NCBI GenBank assembly: GCA_023150895.1
Contig: JAKLJY010000056.1
Coordinates: forward strand, 1 to 49,383
DNA: 49,383 bases
Source: Myxococcota bacterium
Lineage (GTDB): Bacteria > Myxococcota_A > Bradymonadia > UBA7976 > UBA1532
Reading direction: 5' to 3'
Below the pieces are notes generated by a model. The model did not search any database. It had not been told where the DNA came from and was given only the letters and a program-made list of their open reading frames with translations. Each line of letters starts with the position of its first letter. Position 1 is the first letter of the stretch. This document shows, piece after piece, positions 1-6,881 of this stretch. The translations under genes were made by a program, and so were the position numbers.

Positions 1-1
1 C

Positions 2-229
2 GGCGGCCCCGACGACGGCGGCGATGGGGGCAGCGGTGGCCGCGGCGGCGACGGCGGCAACGGCGGCCACGGCGGCGGTGGCTCGGGCGGCGTGAGCTTC
101 GCCCTCTACACCTCCGCGTCCAACCCCGTGATTCGTGCCGACAATCAGCTCATCCCCGGGCAGGGCGGCGCCGGTGGCGGCTCCCCGGGCAACCCGGGTC
201 GCAACGGACTGAGCGCGCAGCGCAACTGA
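2..229 (+). CDS. Gly-rich surface-type protein, C-terminal fragment
   Basis: The reading frame is open from the window edge and stops at TGA 227-229, leaving 75 residues of the C-terminus. The first 30 residues are a low-complexity GG-D/N/H-GG tract of loose tripeptides. A compact non-repetitive tail follows, with a FALYTSAS segment and then IRADNQLIPGQGG, and the protein ends SAQRN. Tails of this kind close many large Gly-rich secreted proteins in Myxococcota, but that family link is recollection rather than a search. The start lies outside the window, so signal peptide, length and function are unknown. The stop is 8 bases before the thioesterase start. Confidence 0.6.
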   Translation, partial: GGPDDGGDGGSGGRGGDGGNGGHGGGGSGGVSFALYTSASNPVIRADNQLIPGQGGAGGGSPGNPGRNGLSAQRN

Positions 230-237
230 ACCGGCCG

Positions 238-738
238 ATGACCGACCTCGCCCCCCGCCCGGTCAGCGCATCCCGCGTCGAAATGACGCAGTTCGTGCTG
301 CCCCCCGACACCAATCAGCACGGCTCGATCTTCGGCGGGCGCGTGCTGCAGTGGATCGACATCTGTGGGGCCATCGCCGCGCAGCGCCACAGCCACCGCA
401 AGGTGGTGACGGCGAGCATGGACGAGATGCACTTCCTGGTGCCCATCTCGCTGGCCGAGATCGTCGTGCTGCGGGCGTGCGTGAACTACGTCCACCGCAC
501 GTCGATGGAGGTCGGCGTCCGGGTCGAGCGCGAGGTGCCGACGACGGGGGCGCGCACCCACGCCGCGACGGCCTATCTGACGTTCGTCAGCCTCGACGAG
601 ACCGGGCGCCCGACCCCGGCGCCCCCACTGCTGACCGAGTCCGACGACGAGATTCGCCGCTGGCGCGAGGCCGAGCTTCGACGGACGGCGCGGCTCGCAC
701 ACCGGGACGCCCTGCGGCGGCTGCGCGGCGAGGCGTGA
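238..738 (+). CDS. acyl-CoA thioesterase, hotdog fold (4HBT/YciA-like)
   Basis: A 166-residue single hotdog domain predicted to hydrolyse acyl-CoA thioesters in the cytoplasm. The N-terminal half carries the family pattern: TNQHG at about residues 25-29, FGG at 32-34 and D41 in the LQWID helix start, then the MDEMHFLVPI strand (61-70) that follows in hexameric acyl-CoA thioesterases. Length matches YciA/ACOT-type bacterial enzymes (about 130-170). The last 30 residues are Arg/Glu-rich and not part of the fold. Its TGA overlaps the GTG of the next gene (GTGA at 735-738), so the two are probably translated as a coupled pair. Chain-length specificity cannot be read from the sequence. Confidence 0.88.
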   Translation: MTDLAPRPVSASRVEMTQFVLPPDTNQHGSIFGGRVLQWIDICGAIAAQRHSHRKVVTASMDEMHFLVPISLAEIVVLRACVNYVHRTSMEVGVRVEREVPTTGARTHAATAYLTFVSLDETGRPTPAPPLLTESDDEIRRWREAELRRTARLAHRDALRRLRGEA

Positions 739-1637
739 GGCCTCTTCCCCTGGTCGCGCCCCCCGTGGGGCGGCGGCCCGTGATCCGCGTCGTCGCGCCT
801 TCGGGCACCCTCGTCGGGCACGAAGCCGCCGTCGATGCGGGTCTGACGCGCCTGGAGGGGGCGGGCTGTGAAGTGCGCTTCGACCGCGCGCGCCGCGCCG
901 AGGTCGCCCGGGGCTACCTGGCCGGGACCGACGAGCGCCGCGCCGACGAGGTCTTGGCCGCCCTCGCCGAGCCCGGAGTCGAGATCGTCTGGTTCGCCCG
1001 GGGCGGCAGCGGGCTCGGCCGCATCGTCGAGTGGGTGCTCGGGGGCGCCGCGCGCCTGCCCCCCCGACATGTGGTCGGCTTCAGCGACGCGACGACGCTG
1101 CTCAATGCCCTCGCCGCACGCCTCGGATGGCTGACCTGGCATGGTCCGGTCGTCACGAGCCTCGGCCGCCCTGATCTGCTGACCGTCGACCTCGATGCGG
1201 CCCTCGCGCGCCTCGGTGGCGAGCGCCCGAGGCCGCCCACCGACACGGGCCCGGCGCTCGTTTCGGGGCGCCTCTTCGGGGGCAACCTGACCGTGCTGGC
1301 GAGCCTTGCGGGCACCCCGTCACTGCCACGGGTGCGCGGTGCACTCTGGCTGCTCGAGGACGTCGCCGAAGCGCCGTACCGCCTCGATCGCACGCTCACT
1401 CAGCTCCGCGCCGCCGGCCTCTTCAGCGGGGCCCGTGGCGTCTGGCTCGGTGATCTGGGGCTGCCCGCGGAGGACACCGCCGCGGTCGAGGCGACGTTCG
1501 TGGCGGACGTGGCGCCCCTGCCCGTGGTCGGCGGGGCCCCCGCCGGTCATCGGGGACGGCTCGACCTTCTGCCGCTTGGGGGCCAGGTCGCGGCCTACCC
1601 GAACGGGACGGTCGACCTCGGCCGTGTCCCGCGCTGA
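735..1637 (+). CDS. LD-carboxypeptidase (peptidase S66 family)
   Basis: A 300-residue serine peptidase of the LdcA type, which removes the terminal D-alanine from murein tetrapeptides during peptidoglycan recycling. Visible landmarks are ARGGSGLGR (88-96), the nucleophile elbow GFSDAT with S117, WHGPV (135-139), GGNLTVL (182-188), LLEDVAE with the acidic triad member E208, and GAPAGH with the triad histidine H272. Spacing matches the Ser-Glu-His arrangement of S66 enzymes. I chose the GTG at 735 because it overlaps the thioesterase stop and gives a protein of family length; the open frame continues upstream only by overlapping the thioesterase gene. No signal peptide is seen, consistent with a cytoplasmic recycling enzyme. 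Confidence 0.88.
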   Translation: MRPLPLVAPPVGRRPVIRVVAPSGTLVGHEAAVDAGLTRLEGAGCEVRFDRARRAEVARGYLAGTDERRADEVLAALAEPGVEIVWFARGGSGLGRIVEWVLGGAARLPPRHVVGFSDATTLLNALAARLGWLTWHGPVVTSLGRPDLLTVDLDAALARLGGERPRPPTDTGPALVSGRLFGGNLTVLASLAGTPSLPRVRGALWLLEDVAEAPYRLDRTLTQLRAAGLFSGARGVWLGDLGLPAEDTAAVEATFVADVAPLPVVGGAPAGHRGRLDLLPLGGQVAAYPNGTVDLGRVPR

Positions 1638-1682
1638 AGCCCGGCGCGAGAGCGCTCGGGCCAGAAGCCCCGAACGCCCTTC

Positions 1683-3569
1683 TCAGCCGACCTTCTCGGG
1701 CTCCTTTTTCATCGCCGCGGTCTCTTCCGGGAAGTGCTTTTCGAGGCACTCCGGGCAGACGCCGTGCGAGATCTCGGCCTCCGAGTGGTCGCGCAGGAAC
1801 TCCTCGATCACGCCCCAGTAGCCCTGATCGTTGCGGACCTTGCGGCACCACGCGCAGATGGGCACGAGGCCGCGCAGGGTCTTGACGTCCGCCAGGGCGT
1901 GCTGGAGCTGCGCGACGAGCTCCTCGCGGTCGGTCTCGATGCGCTTGCGGTCCGTGATGTCGATGCACGAGCCGATGAAGCCGGCGAAGTGGCCGCTGGC
2001 GTCGAAGCGCGGGTTGGCACGCTCCAGCACCCACCGCCACGGCGAGCCGGCGTGGTGCAGGCGATACTCCCGGGCCGTCGGCACGCGCTCGGCGAGCGCG
2101 CGGGTCGTGCTCGTGCGTACCGCAAACGCGTCGTCCGGGTGGACGCCGGCCATCCATCCGTCCCCGAGCTCCTGCACGGACGTGCGCCCGGTGAAGGCGT
2201 ACCAGGTGCGGTTGAAGAAGCTGCGGCGCCCTTCGCCATCGCAGACCCAGATGAGCACCGGCGCGGCGTCGGCCATCTGGCGGAACTGCCGCTCGCTCTC
2301 CGCTTGCGCCGCCTCGAGGTTGCGCCGGGTCGTGATGTCGTTGGCGAGCAACAGCACGAAGTCCGGCTGATCGGGGGACCCATGGACCGCGCAGAACGAG
2401 ACCTCGAGCCAGACGAACGCCCCGGAGCGCCTCAGAAACCGCTTCTGGAGCATGAACGACTCGCGCTCACGACGCACCAGGCTGCGGAAGAGCTCCACGC
2501 TCCCGGCGACGTCCTCGGGGTGGGTGAGCTGCGCGAAGTCGAGCTCGGCGAGCGCGTCGTGCGAGTACCCCAACATGGCCTCGAGCGCGGCGTTCGACTG
2601 GAGAAAACGGCCGTGGACGTCGAGCCGGGCGATGCCCACGGGCGCGTGGTCGACGATGGTGCGCTGGATGCGCTCGCTCTGCTGCAGCGCCGATTCGGCC
2701 AGCGCCCGGCGGGTGATGTCGCGGCTGATGCCCAGGATGGCGGGGCGACCGTTCCATCGTCCGCGACTGACCACGGTCTCCACCGGAATGTGGGCGCCGT
2801 CCTTGGCCACCAGCGGGATGGGGCAGAACGTCGAAGCACCGGCCAGCATCTCGCCGACGATCTGCATCGCCTCGTCGCGCCGGGGCTCGGGGTGGACGAA
2901 CAGCACGCTCTGGCCGAGGAGCTCCTCGCGGGTGTACCCGAGACGCTCGGTCACCACCGAGTTCACGTGCACCATGGCGCCGGCCTCGTCGAGGACGAAA
3001 AGGAAATCCCGCAAGCCGTCGAAGAGGGCCTGAAAGTCGGCCTGCGAGGCACGAACGGCCGCCTCGATCCGGACCCGCTGGACGACGTTGCCGATGCGCG
3101 AGGCGATGCTGATCAGGGCGTCGCGCACGGGCTGGGCGATCTCGTCGACCGTGTGGGAGGCGACGTTGAGCACGGCGACCGTCTCATCGCCGCTGCACAC
3201 GGGGATGACCGCGAGCGCGTGCAGCCCCTCGCCGCGCTGCGCCTCGGACGTGTTCGAGACCACGATGGCGTCGTAGGTCGCGAACATCGGCACGCCGCGG
3301 CGCACCACGTCGATCCGCGGATCCGTGGGGTCGATGTCCGTGGTGTCGGCGATGAACGCCGCCCCGAGCCCGCGGTGCACCGCGAGCCGCAGCCCCCCGT
3401 CCTCCCGGAAGAGATAGACCCCGCCACCGTCGAGACCGCCGAGGCGGAGGGCCGCGTCGAGAATGGCCTCGAGCGCGGCATCGAGCTCCCGCGTCTCGGC
3501 CAGCGTGACCGCCAGATCGCGCTCGATCGACAAGAGCACGGCGGCATCGAAGGGCGTTTCCACAGCCAT
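1683..3569 (-). CDS. GAF-PAS-PAS-PAS sensor with C-terminal Cys-pair domain, no output domain
   Basis: A 628-residue soluble protein. An N-terminal GAF domain (about 15-170) is followed by three PAS domains (about 180-300, 305-425 and 430-560; the second and third begin with xxAPVxI-type segments). A short coiled coil then leads to a C-terminal Cys module with CAWC (CxxC) and, 35 residues on, CPEC. This Cys module ends many orphan PAS proteins and may bind a metal or haem-type ligand, but its role is unknown. There is no histidine-kinase, GGDEF, EAL or sigma-54 domain, so signals must go to a partner. I start at ATG 3567-3569; an in-frame TTG at 3576-3578 would add three residues. Neither has a good ribosome site. 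Confidence 0.85.
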   Translation of the reverse strand: MAVETPFDAAVLLSIERDLAVTLAETRELDAALEAILDAALRLGGLDGGGVYLFREDGGLRLAVHRGLGAAFIADTTDIDPTDPRIDVVRRGVPMFATYDAIVVSNTSEAQRGEGLHALAVIPVCSGDETVAVLNVASHTVDEIAQPVRDALISIASRIGNVVQRVRIEAAVRASQADFQALFDGLRDFLFVLDEAGAMVHVNSVVTERLGYTREELLGQSVLFVHPEPRRDEAMQIVGEMLAGASTFCPIPLVAKDGAHIPVETVVSRGRWNGRPAILGISRDITRRALAESALQQSERIQRTIVDHAPVGIARLDVHGRFLQSNAALEAMLGYSHDALAELDFAQLTHPEDVAGSVELFRSLVRRERESFMLQKRFLRRSGAFVWLEVSFCAVHGSPDQPDFVLLLANDITTRRNLEAAQAESERQFRQMADAAPVLIWVCDGEGRRSFFNRTWYAFTGRTSVQELGDGWMAGVHPDDAFAVRTSTTRALAERVPTAREYRLHHAGSPWRWVLERANPRFDASGHFAGFIGSCIDITDRKRIETDREELVAQLQHALADVKTLRGLVPICAWCRKVRNDQGYWGVIEEFLRDHSEAEISHGVCPECLEKHFPEETAAMKKEPEKVG

Positions 3570-3655
3570 GGCCCGCAATTTCGCCAGATCCGTCGTCCGA
3601 CGTCCAGTACCCCTGTCCGGGGGGACCCGGGGGAGTCAGGCGGGACTCACGACCA

Positions 3656-4690
3656 TCACCACCGCCGGCTGCGGTGTCCCTCACCGTGGCAGGTGCCGGT
3701 GCACGTGCCGGCCGAAAACGTGAAGCCCGCCGCGGTGATGGCGACGTCCTTCTCGCCGTTCACGTGTTTGGTCACGTCGATGATGGTGTCCGTGCCCTCG
3801 GCCGTCGCGCTGTGGCACTCCCCGCAGGCGATGTTCCGACGGACGTGCTCGCGGTGCTCGCCGCCGAGCGCGTTGCGGTCGTGGCAGCCGTTGCAGTCCG
3901 GCGTGGCGGCGGTGTGTTCGATGGCGCCGTTGGCCCGCCCGTTGCCGTGGCAGTAGAGGTTGGCGCAGCCGGTGCCGTCCCAGGTCCCCTGCGGGCTGAG
4001 GCCGCCGCTGAAGTCGACCTCCGCCTTACCGGCGGTCGCGTCGAAGACGTGCCCCTCGGTCATGACATCGACGGGCGCCCGATGGCACTGACCGCAGTCC
4101 CACGCGACGTGATTGTTCTCGGACGTATGCGACGTGTGGGCGGCGAACGTCGGCGCGGCGTCCGGCCGCAGCTCGCGGGGCGGCGCGCCGGTCTCGGTGT
4201 CGTCCCCCCCGTGGCAGTAGGTGCAGGTCGTGCGCCACGCGGGCTGGTGGCACTCGTCGCACGACGGCCCGATGCCGCCCTCGAGCGCCATGCCGTGGCA
4301 CGTGCGGCAGTCGAGGGCGCCCGTCTTCAGCTCGAGGCCATGGACCTCGGGGGCTTCGTACCCCTCGGCGTGGGGACTGTACGAAGGCGTGCCGCCCGCC
4401 CCCCCGGCGCCGCCCGGCAGCGCGCCCCCCACACCCCCAGCGCCGCCACCGGCCTCGCCGCCGGTATTGCCCCCGGCGACGGGTTGGCCGCCGGCGTTCT
4501 CGCCACCGGTGAGCTGCCCACCGGTCAGCTGCCCGCCGCCGCCCGATCCGGCGTCGACGTCCGCGTCGCTGGCGGCGTCCTCGCCACAGGCCACGCCGAC
4601 GAGCGCGGTGGCGAGACAGAGGCGTGTGAGGGTGCTGAGAGTGGGCCGAACTGCCCGGGGCGAGGTCGAGAAAAGAGTCAGACGCTGCAC
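3656..4690 (-). CDS. multihaem CxxCH/CxxxxCH cytochrome-type lipoprotein with Gly-rich stalk
   Basis: 344 residues. After an export signal ending ALVGVAC (a non-ideal lipobox) comes a stalk of GGQLTGGQLTGG-type repeats (about 48-100), then a haem-binding region. Six canonical CxxCH motifs are visible (CRTCH, CDECH, CTYCH, CGQCH, CNGCH, CGECH). There is also one CX4CH (CANLYCH) and one CX3CH (CTGTCH), the pattern of the Geobacter-type CxxxxCH...CxxCH repeat family. It is likely an outer-surface or periplasmic electron-transfer protein with up to eight haems, but no redox enzyme or cytochrome-maturation gene lies nearby to suggest a pathway. The start is GTG 4688-4690, the only candidate that retains the whole signal peptide; no clear ribosome site precedes it. 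Confidence 0.85.
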   Translation of the reverse strand: MQRLTLFSTSPRAVRPTLSTLTRLCLATALVGVACGEDAASDADVDAGSGGGGQLTGGQLTGGENAGGQPVAGGNTGGEAGGGAGGVGGALPGGAGGAGGTPSYSPHAEGYEAPEVHGLELKTGALDCRTCHGMALEGGIGPSCDECHQPAWRTTCTYCHGGDDTETGAPPRELRPDAAPTFAAHTSHTSENNHVAWDCGQCHRAPVDVMTEGHVFDATAGKAEVDFSGGLSPQGTWDGTGCANLYCHGNGRANGAIEHTAATPDCNGCHDRNALGGEHREHVRRNIACGECHSATAEGTDTIIDVTKHVNGEKDVAITAAGFTFSAGTCTGTCHGEGHRSRRW

Positions 4691-4760
4691 GAATCCGGCT
4701 TTCTGAAGAATCGAGGTGGTCCCGTTCGGGGCGAACCTTAATTCAACGCGCCGGTCCGTT

Positions 4761-5567
4761 TCACGGTTTCACGTTCGTGATGTGGTAATGCTGGTTCGGG
4801 ACGGGGTAACCGGCCTGACCACCGACCTCGACGATGGCGAGGTTCGTGTCGAAGTAGACCTGCCAGTAGTGGTCGTTGTGCGTGTAGGGCCGCACCGCGA
4901 CGACCGGACCGGCGAGCGTGAAGGTCAGGAGGTTGACCTCCGGCGCGGGGTTCGCCGGCACGTTGGGGATCTTCGCGACGCGCTCGCGCAGGCGGCGCAT
5001 GGCGTCCTCGACGTCGACCCCGTGCGCGAGCTGACAGACGAGCTCGACGCGGCGATGGGGGTTGGCCGTGAAGTTCTGGATGGTGTCCGAGAAGACCTTG
5101 TTGTTGCCCACGAACGTCCGGACGTTGTCCATGGTGTGAATCGTCGTCACGAAGAGACCGATCTCCTCGACCGTGCCCGTGATGCCGGCGACCGTCACGA
5201 AGTCGCCGACCTTGAAGGGCCGCAGCACGATCATGAACACGCCGGCCGCGAAGTTCGACAGCAGGCCCGACCACGCCATGCCGATGGCGACGCCGGCGGC
5301 CGCGAGCAGACCGGCGAAGGTGGTCGTCTCGACCCCGAATACGCCGAGCACGGCAATGACGAGGACGATGTTGAGCAGAATGCCGAGCGTCGAGGAGAGG
5401 TAGCGGATGAGGGTCGGATCGACCTTCTGCCGGCCCATGCTCGCCGAAATCAAACGCTGCGCCATGCCGATCAGGAAACGACCGACGATCCACAGGAGGA
5501 TCGCCCCGACGACGCGGGTGCCGATGTCCATCCCTAATTCGACGGCCTTCTGTACGTAGCTGTCCAC
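4761..5567 (-). CDS. mscS: MscS-family small-conductance mechanosensitive channel
   Basis: 268 residues, close to E. coli MscS (286). Two transmembrane helices (about 15-37 and 62-84) precede the pore helix TM3, an Ala/Gly-rich stretch GLLAAAGVAIGMAWSG (about 87-102) that packs the channel, followed by the NFAAGVFMIV segment. The beta domain starts with RPFKVGDFV and GITGTVEEIGLF, hallmarks of the family, and the cytoplasmic alpha-beta cage follows. It should release osmolytes on hypo-osmotic shock from the inner membrane. The start is GTG 5565-5567 with GGAG 9 bases upstream. It lies 117 bases downstream of the cupin gene and may be the last gene of that operon or have its own promoter. Confidence 0.92.
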   Translation of the reverse strand: MDSYVQKAVELGMDIGTRVVGAILLWIVGRFLIGMAQRLISASMGRQKVDPTLIRYLSSTLGILLNIVLVIAVLGVFGVETTTFAGLLAAAGVAIGMAWSGLLSNFAAGVFMIVLRPFKVGDFVTVAGITGTVEEIGLFVTTIHTMDNVRTFVGNNKVFSDTIQNFTANPHRRVELVCQLAHGVDVEDAMRRLRERVAKIPNVPANPAPEVNLLTFTLAGPVVAVRPYTHNDHYWQVYFDTNLAIVEVGGQAGYPVPNQHYHITNVKP

Positions 5568-5684
5568 GGTGTGATGCTCCCCATTGGAAAGACGCGTTCA
5601 GCGTCCGGTTTCTCCCGCACGGGCGGGCGGGCGGGCGTAGAGAAACACGCGGACGGCGCGATGACAATGGGGGACCGCCGGGCG

Positions 5685-6050
5685 TCAGCCCTCGTCGCGC
5701 TGCGCCCGGTCGAGGGTGAAGGCCGGCCGGCAGACCGCGACGTACACGGCGCCTTCGGGCCCCGGGGTGCTGTACTGCACCCACTCGCCGGCCTCGACGA
5801 GGATGGCCTGACCCGCGTGCACGTCGACGTGACTCTGCTGAAACCGGCAGCGCAACAGACCCTTGAGGACCACGGTGTACTCGTCGAACTCGGGGCATTG
5901 CCCGGGCTCGACCCAGCCGGACGGGCTCTCCATGCGCGCGACGCTGAGGCTGTCCGTCCCCGTGCGCGCAGCGCCGAAGAACTCCTGGATGATCTTGGGT
6001 TTGTTGCCCGCGGAGGGAATGACCTCGGGGGCGTCGACGAAGTAGGGCAT
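5685..6050 (-). CDS. small cupin-domain protein
   Basis: A 121-residue single-domain cupin. It has the first half-motif ending in EFDEYTVVLKG, the HVDVHAGQAILVEAGEWVQY second half, and a C-terminal strand VYVAVCRPAF. Likely metal ligands are the E/E pair near residues 62-65 and the histidine near 79. Such stand-alone cupins often bind small ligands or act as isomerases and dioxygenases, and no specific substrate can be assigned. The ATG at 6048-6050 fits the natural N-terminus; upstream in-frame starts would overlap the crotonase gene. It lies 16 bases after that gene, so the two are almost certainly co-transcribed. Confidence 0.75.
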   Translation of the reverse strand: MPYFVDAPEVIPSAGNKPKIIQEFFGAARTGTDSLSVARMESPSGWVEPGQCPEFDEYTVVLKGLLRCRFQQSHVDVHAGQAILVEAGEWVQYSTPGPEGAVYVAVCRPAFTLDRAQRDEG

Positions 6051-6066
6051 GGTCGGGCTCTCGCGC

Positions 6067-6879
6067 TCAGCGCCCGGAGAAATCGGGCTTCTCTTTGGTG
6101 ACGAAGGCGGTGACGGCGACGCCGAGGTCCTGGGTGAGCAGGTGGGCCGCGTTCCAGGTCGCCACGTACTCCAGACCGCGGTCGATTTCGCCGCGCTCCG
6201 CTTCGAGCAGCACGCGCTTGGCCCCCTGGACGGCGAGCGGGGCGTTGGCGGCGATCTCGCGGGCGAGGGCGTCCGCCCCGGCGAAGAGGGTCTCGGCGTC
6301 GGGGAAGACGCGTTCGACGAGGCCGATGCGGTGGGCAAAGGCGGCGTCGAAGTCGCGCCCCGTGTAGATGAGTTCGCGGGCGACGCCCGGGCCGACGAGG
6401 GCGGGCAAACGCTGGAGGGTGCCCATGTCCGCCACCATCGCCAGGCGCGTCTCGCGCACGGAGAAGCGCGCGTCCGCCGAGCAGTAGCGGATGTCGCAGG
6501 CCGTCACGAGGTCGATGCCCCCGCCGATGCACGGCCCGTGAATCGCCGCGATGACCGGCACGCGGCTGCGCTCGAGGGCCGTGGCCGCCCCCTGCATGTG
6601 CCGGATGAGGTCGTGCAGTTTCGCCTGACCGTCGCCGTCCGGGGGGCCGCCTGGGGTCACGGGCAGTCGACCCATCATGTCCACCACGTCGAGGCCGGCC
6701 GTGAAACCGCGCCCGCGCCCGCGCAGCACGACCACCCGCACCGAGCGGTCGGCGTCGAGCCGCCGCATGAGGGGGGCGAGCGTGTCCCAGGCCTCGGCGT
6801 TGAGGGCGTTGAGCTTGTCGGGCCGGTTCAGCTCGACGGTGGCGACGGCGTCGCGGATGTCCAGTTCGTAGAAGGCCAT
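6067..6879 (-). CDS. crotonase-fold enzyme, Delta3,5-Delta2,4-dienoyl-CoA isomerase type
   Basis: 270 residues of crotonase fold. Oxyanion-hole segments are GFTAGLDV (58-65) and HGPCIGGGIDL (114-124). The acidic residues D123 (GGIDL), E143 (VRETR) and D151 (VADMGTLQRLP) have the +20 and +8 spacing of the three catalytic acids of mammalian ECH1, and DIRYC and TLQRLP are also shared with ECH1. The enzyme probably shifts double bonds of odd-position unsaturated fatty acyl-CoAs in beta-oxidation. It starts 2 bases after the giant surface-protein gene and precedes the cupin by 16 bases, so it sits in the FHA-GGDEF operon although its metabolic role looks unrelated. Confidence 0.85.
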   Translation of the reverse strand: MAFYELDIRDAVATVELNRPDKLNALNAEAWDTLAPLMRRLDADRSVRVVVLRGRGRGFTAGLDVVDMMGRLPVTPGGPPDGDGQAKLHDLIRHMQGAATALERSRVPVIAAIHGPCIGGGIDLVTACDIRYCSADARFSVRETRLAMVADMGTLQRLPALVGPGVARELIYTGRDFDAAFAHRIGLVERVFPDAETLFAGADALAREIAANAPLAVQGAKRVLLEAERGEIDRGLEYVATWNAAHLLTQDLGVAVTAFVTKEKPDFSGR

Positions 6880-6881
6880 GT

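Noticed and set aside
1-229. Mycobacterial PE_PGRS-type protein
   Set aside because: Gly-rich composition alone; no PE domain is visible, and all other genes indicate Myxococcota rather than an actinobacterium.
1734-3956. 740-residue plus-strand open frame opposite the GAF/PAS gene
   Set aside because: No recognisable domain; Arg/Ala/Glu/Val-rich translation typical of antisense to high-GC coding DNA.
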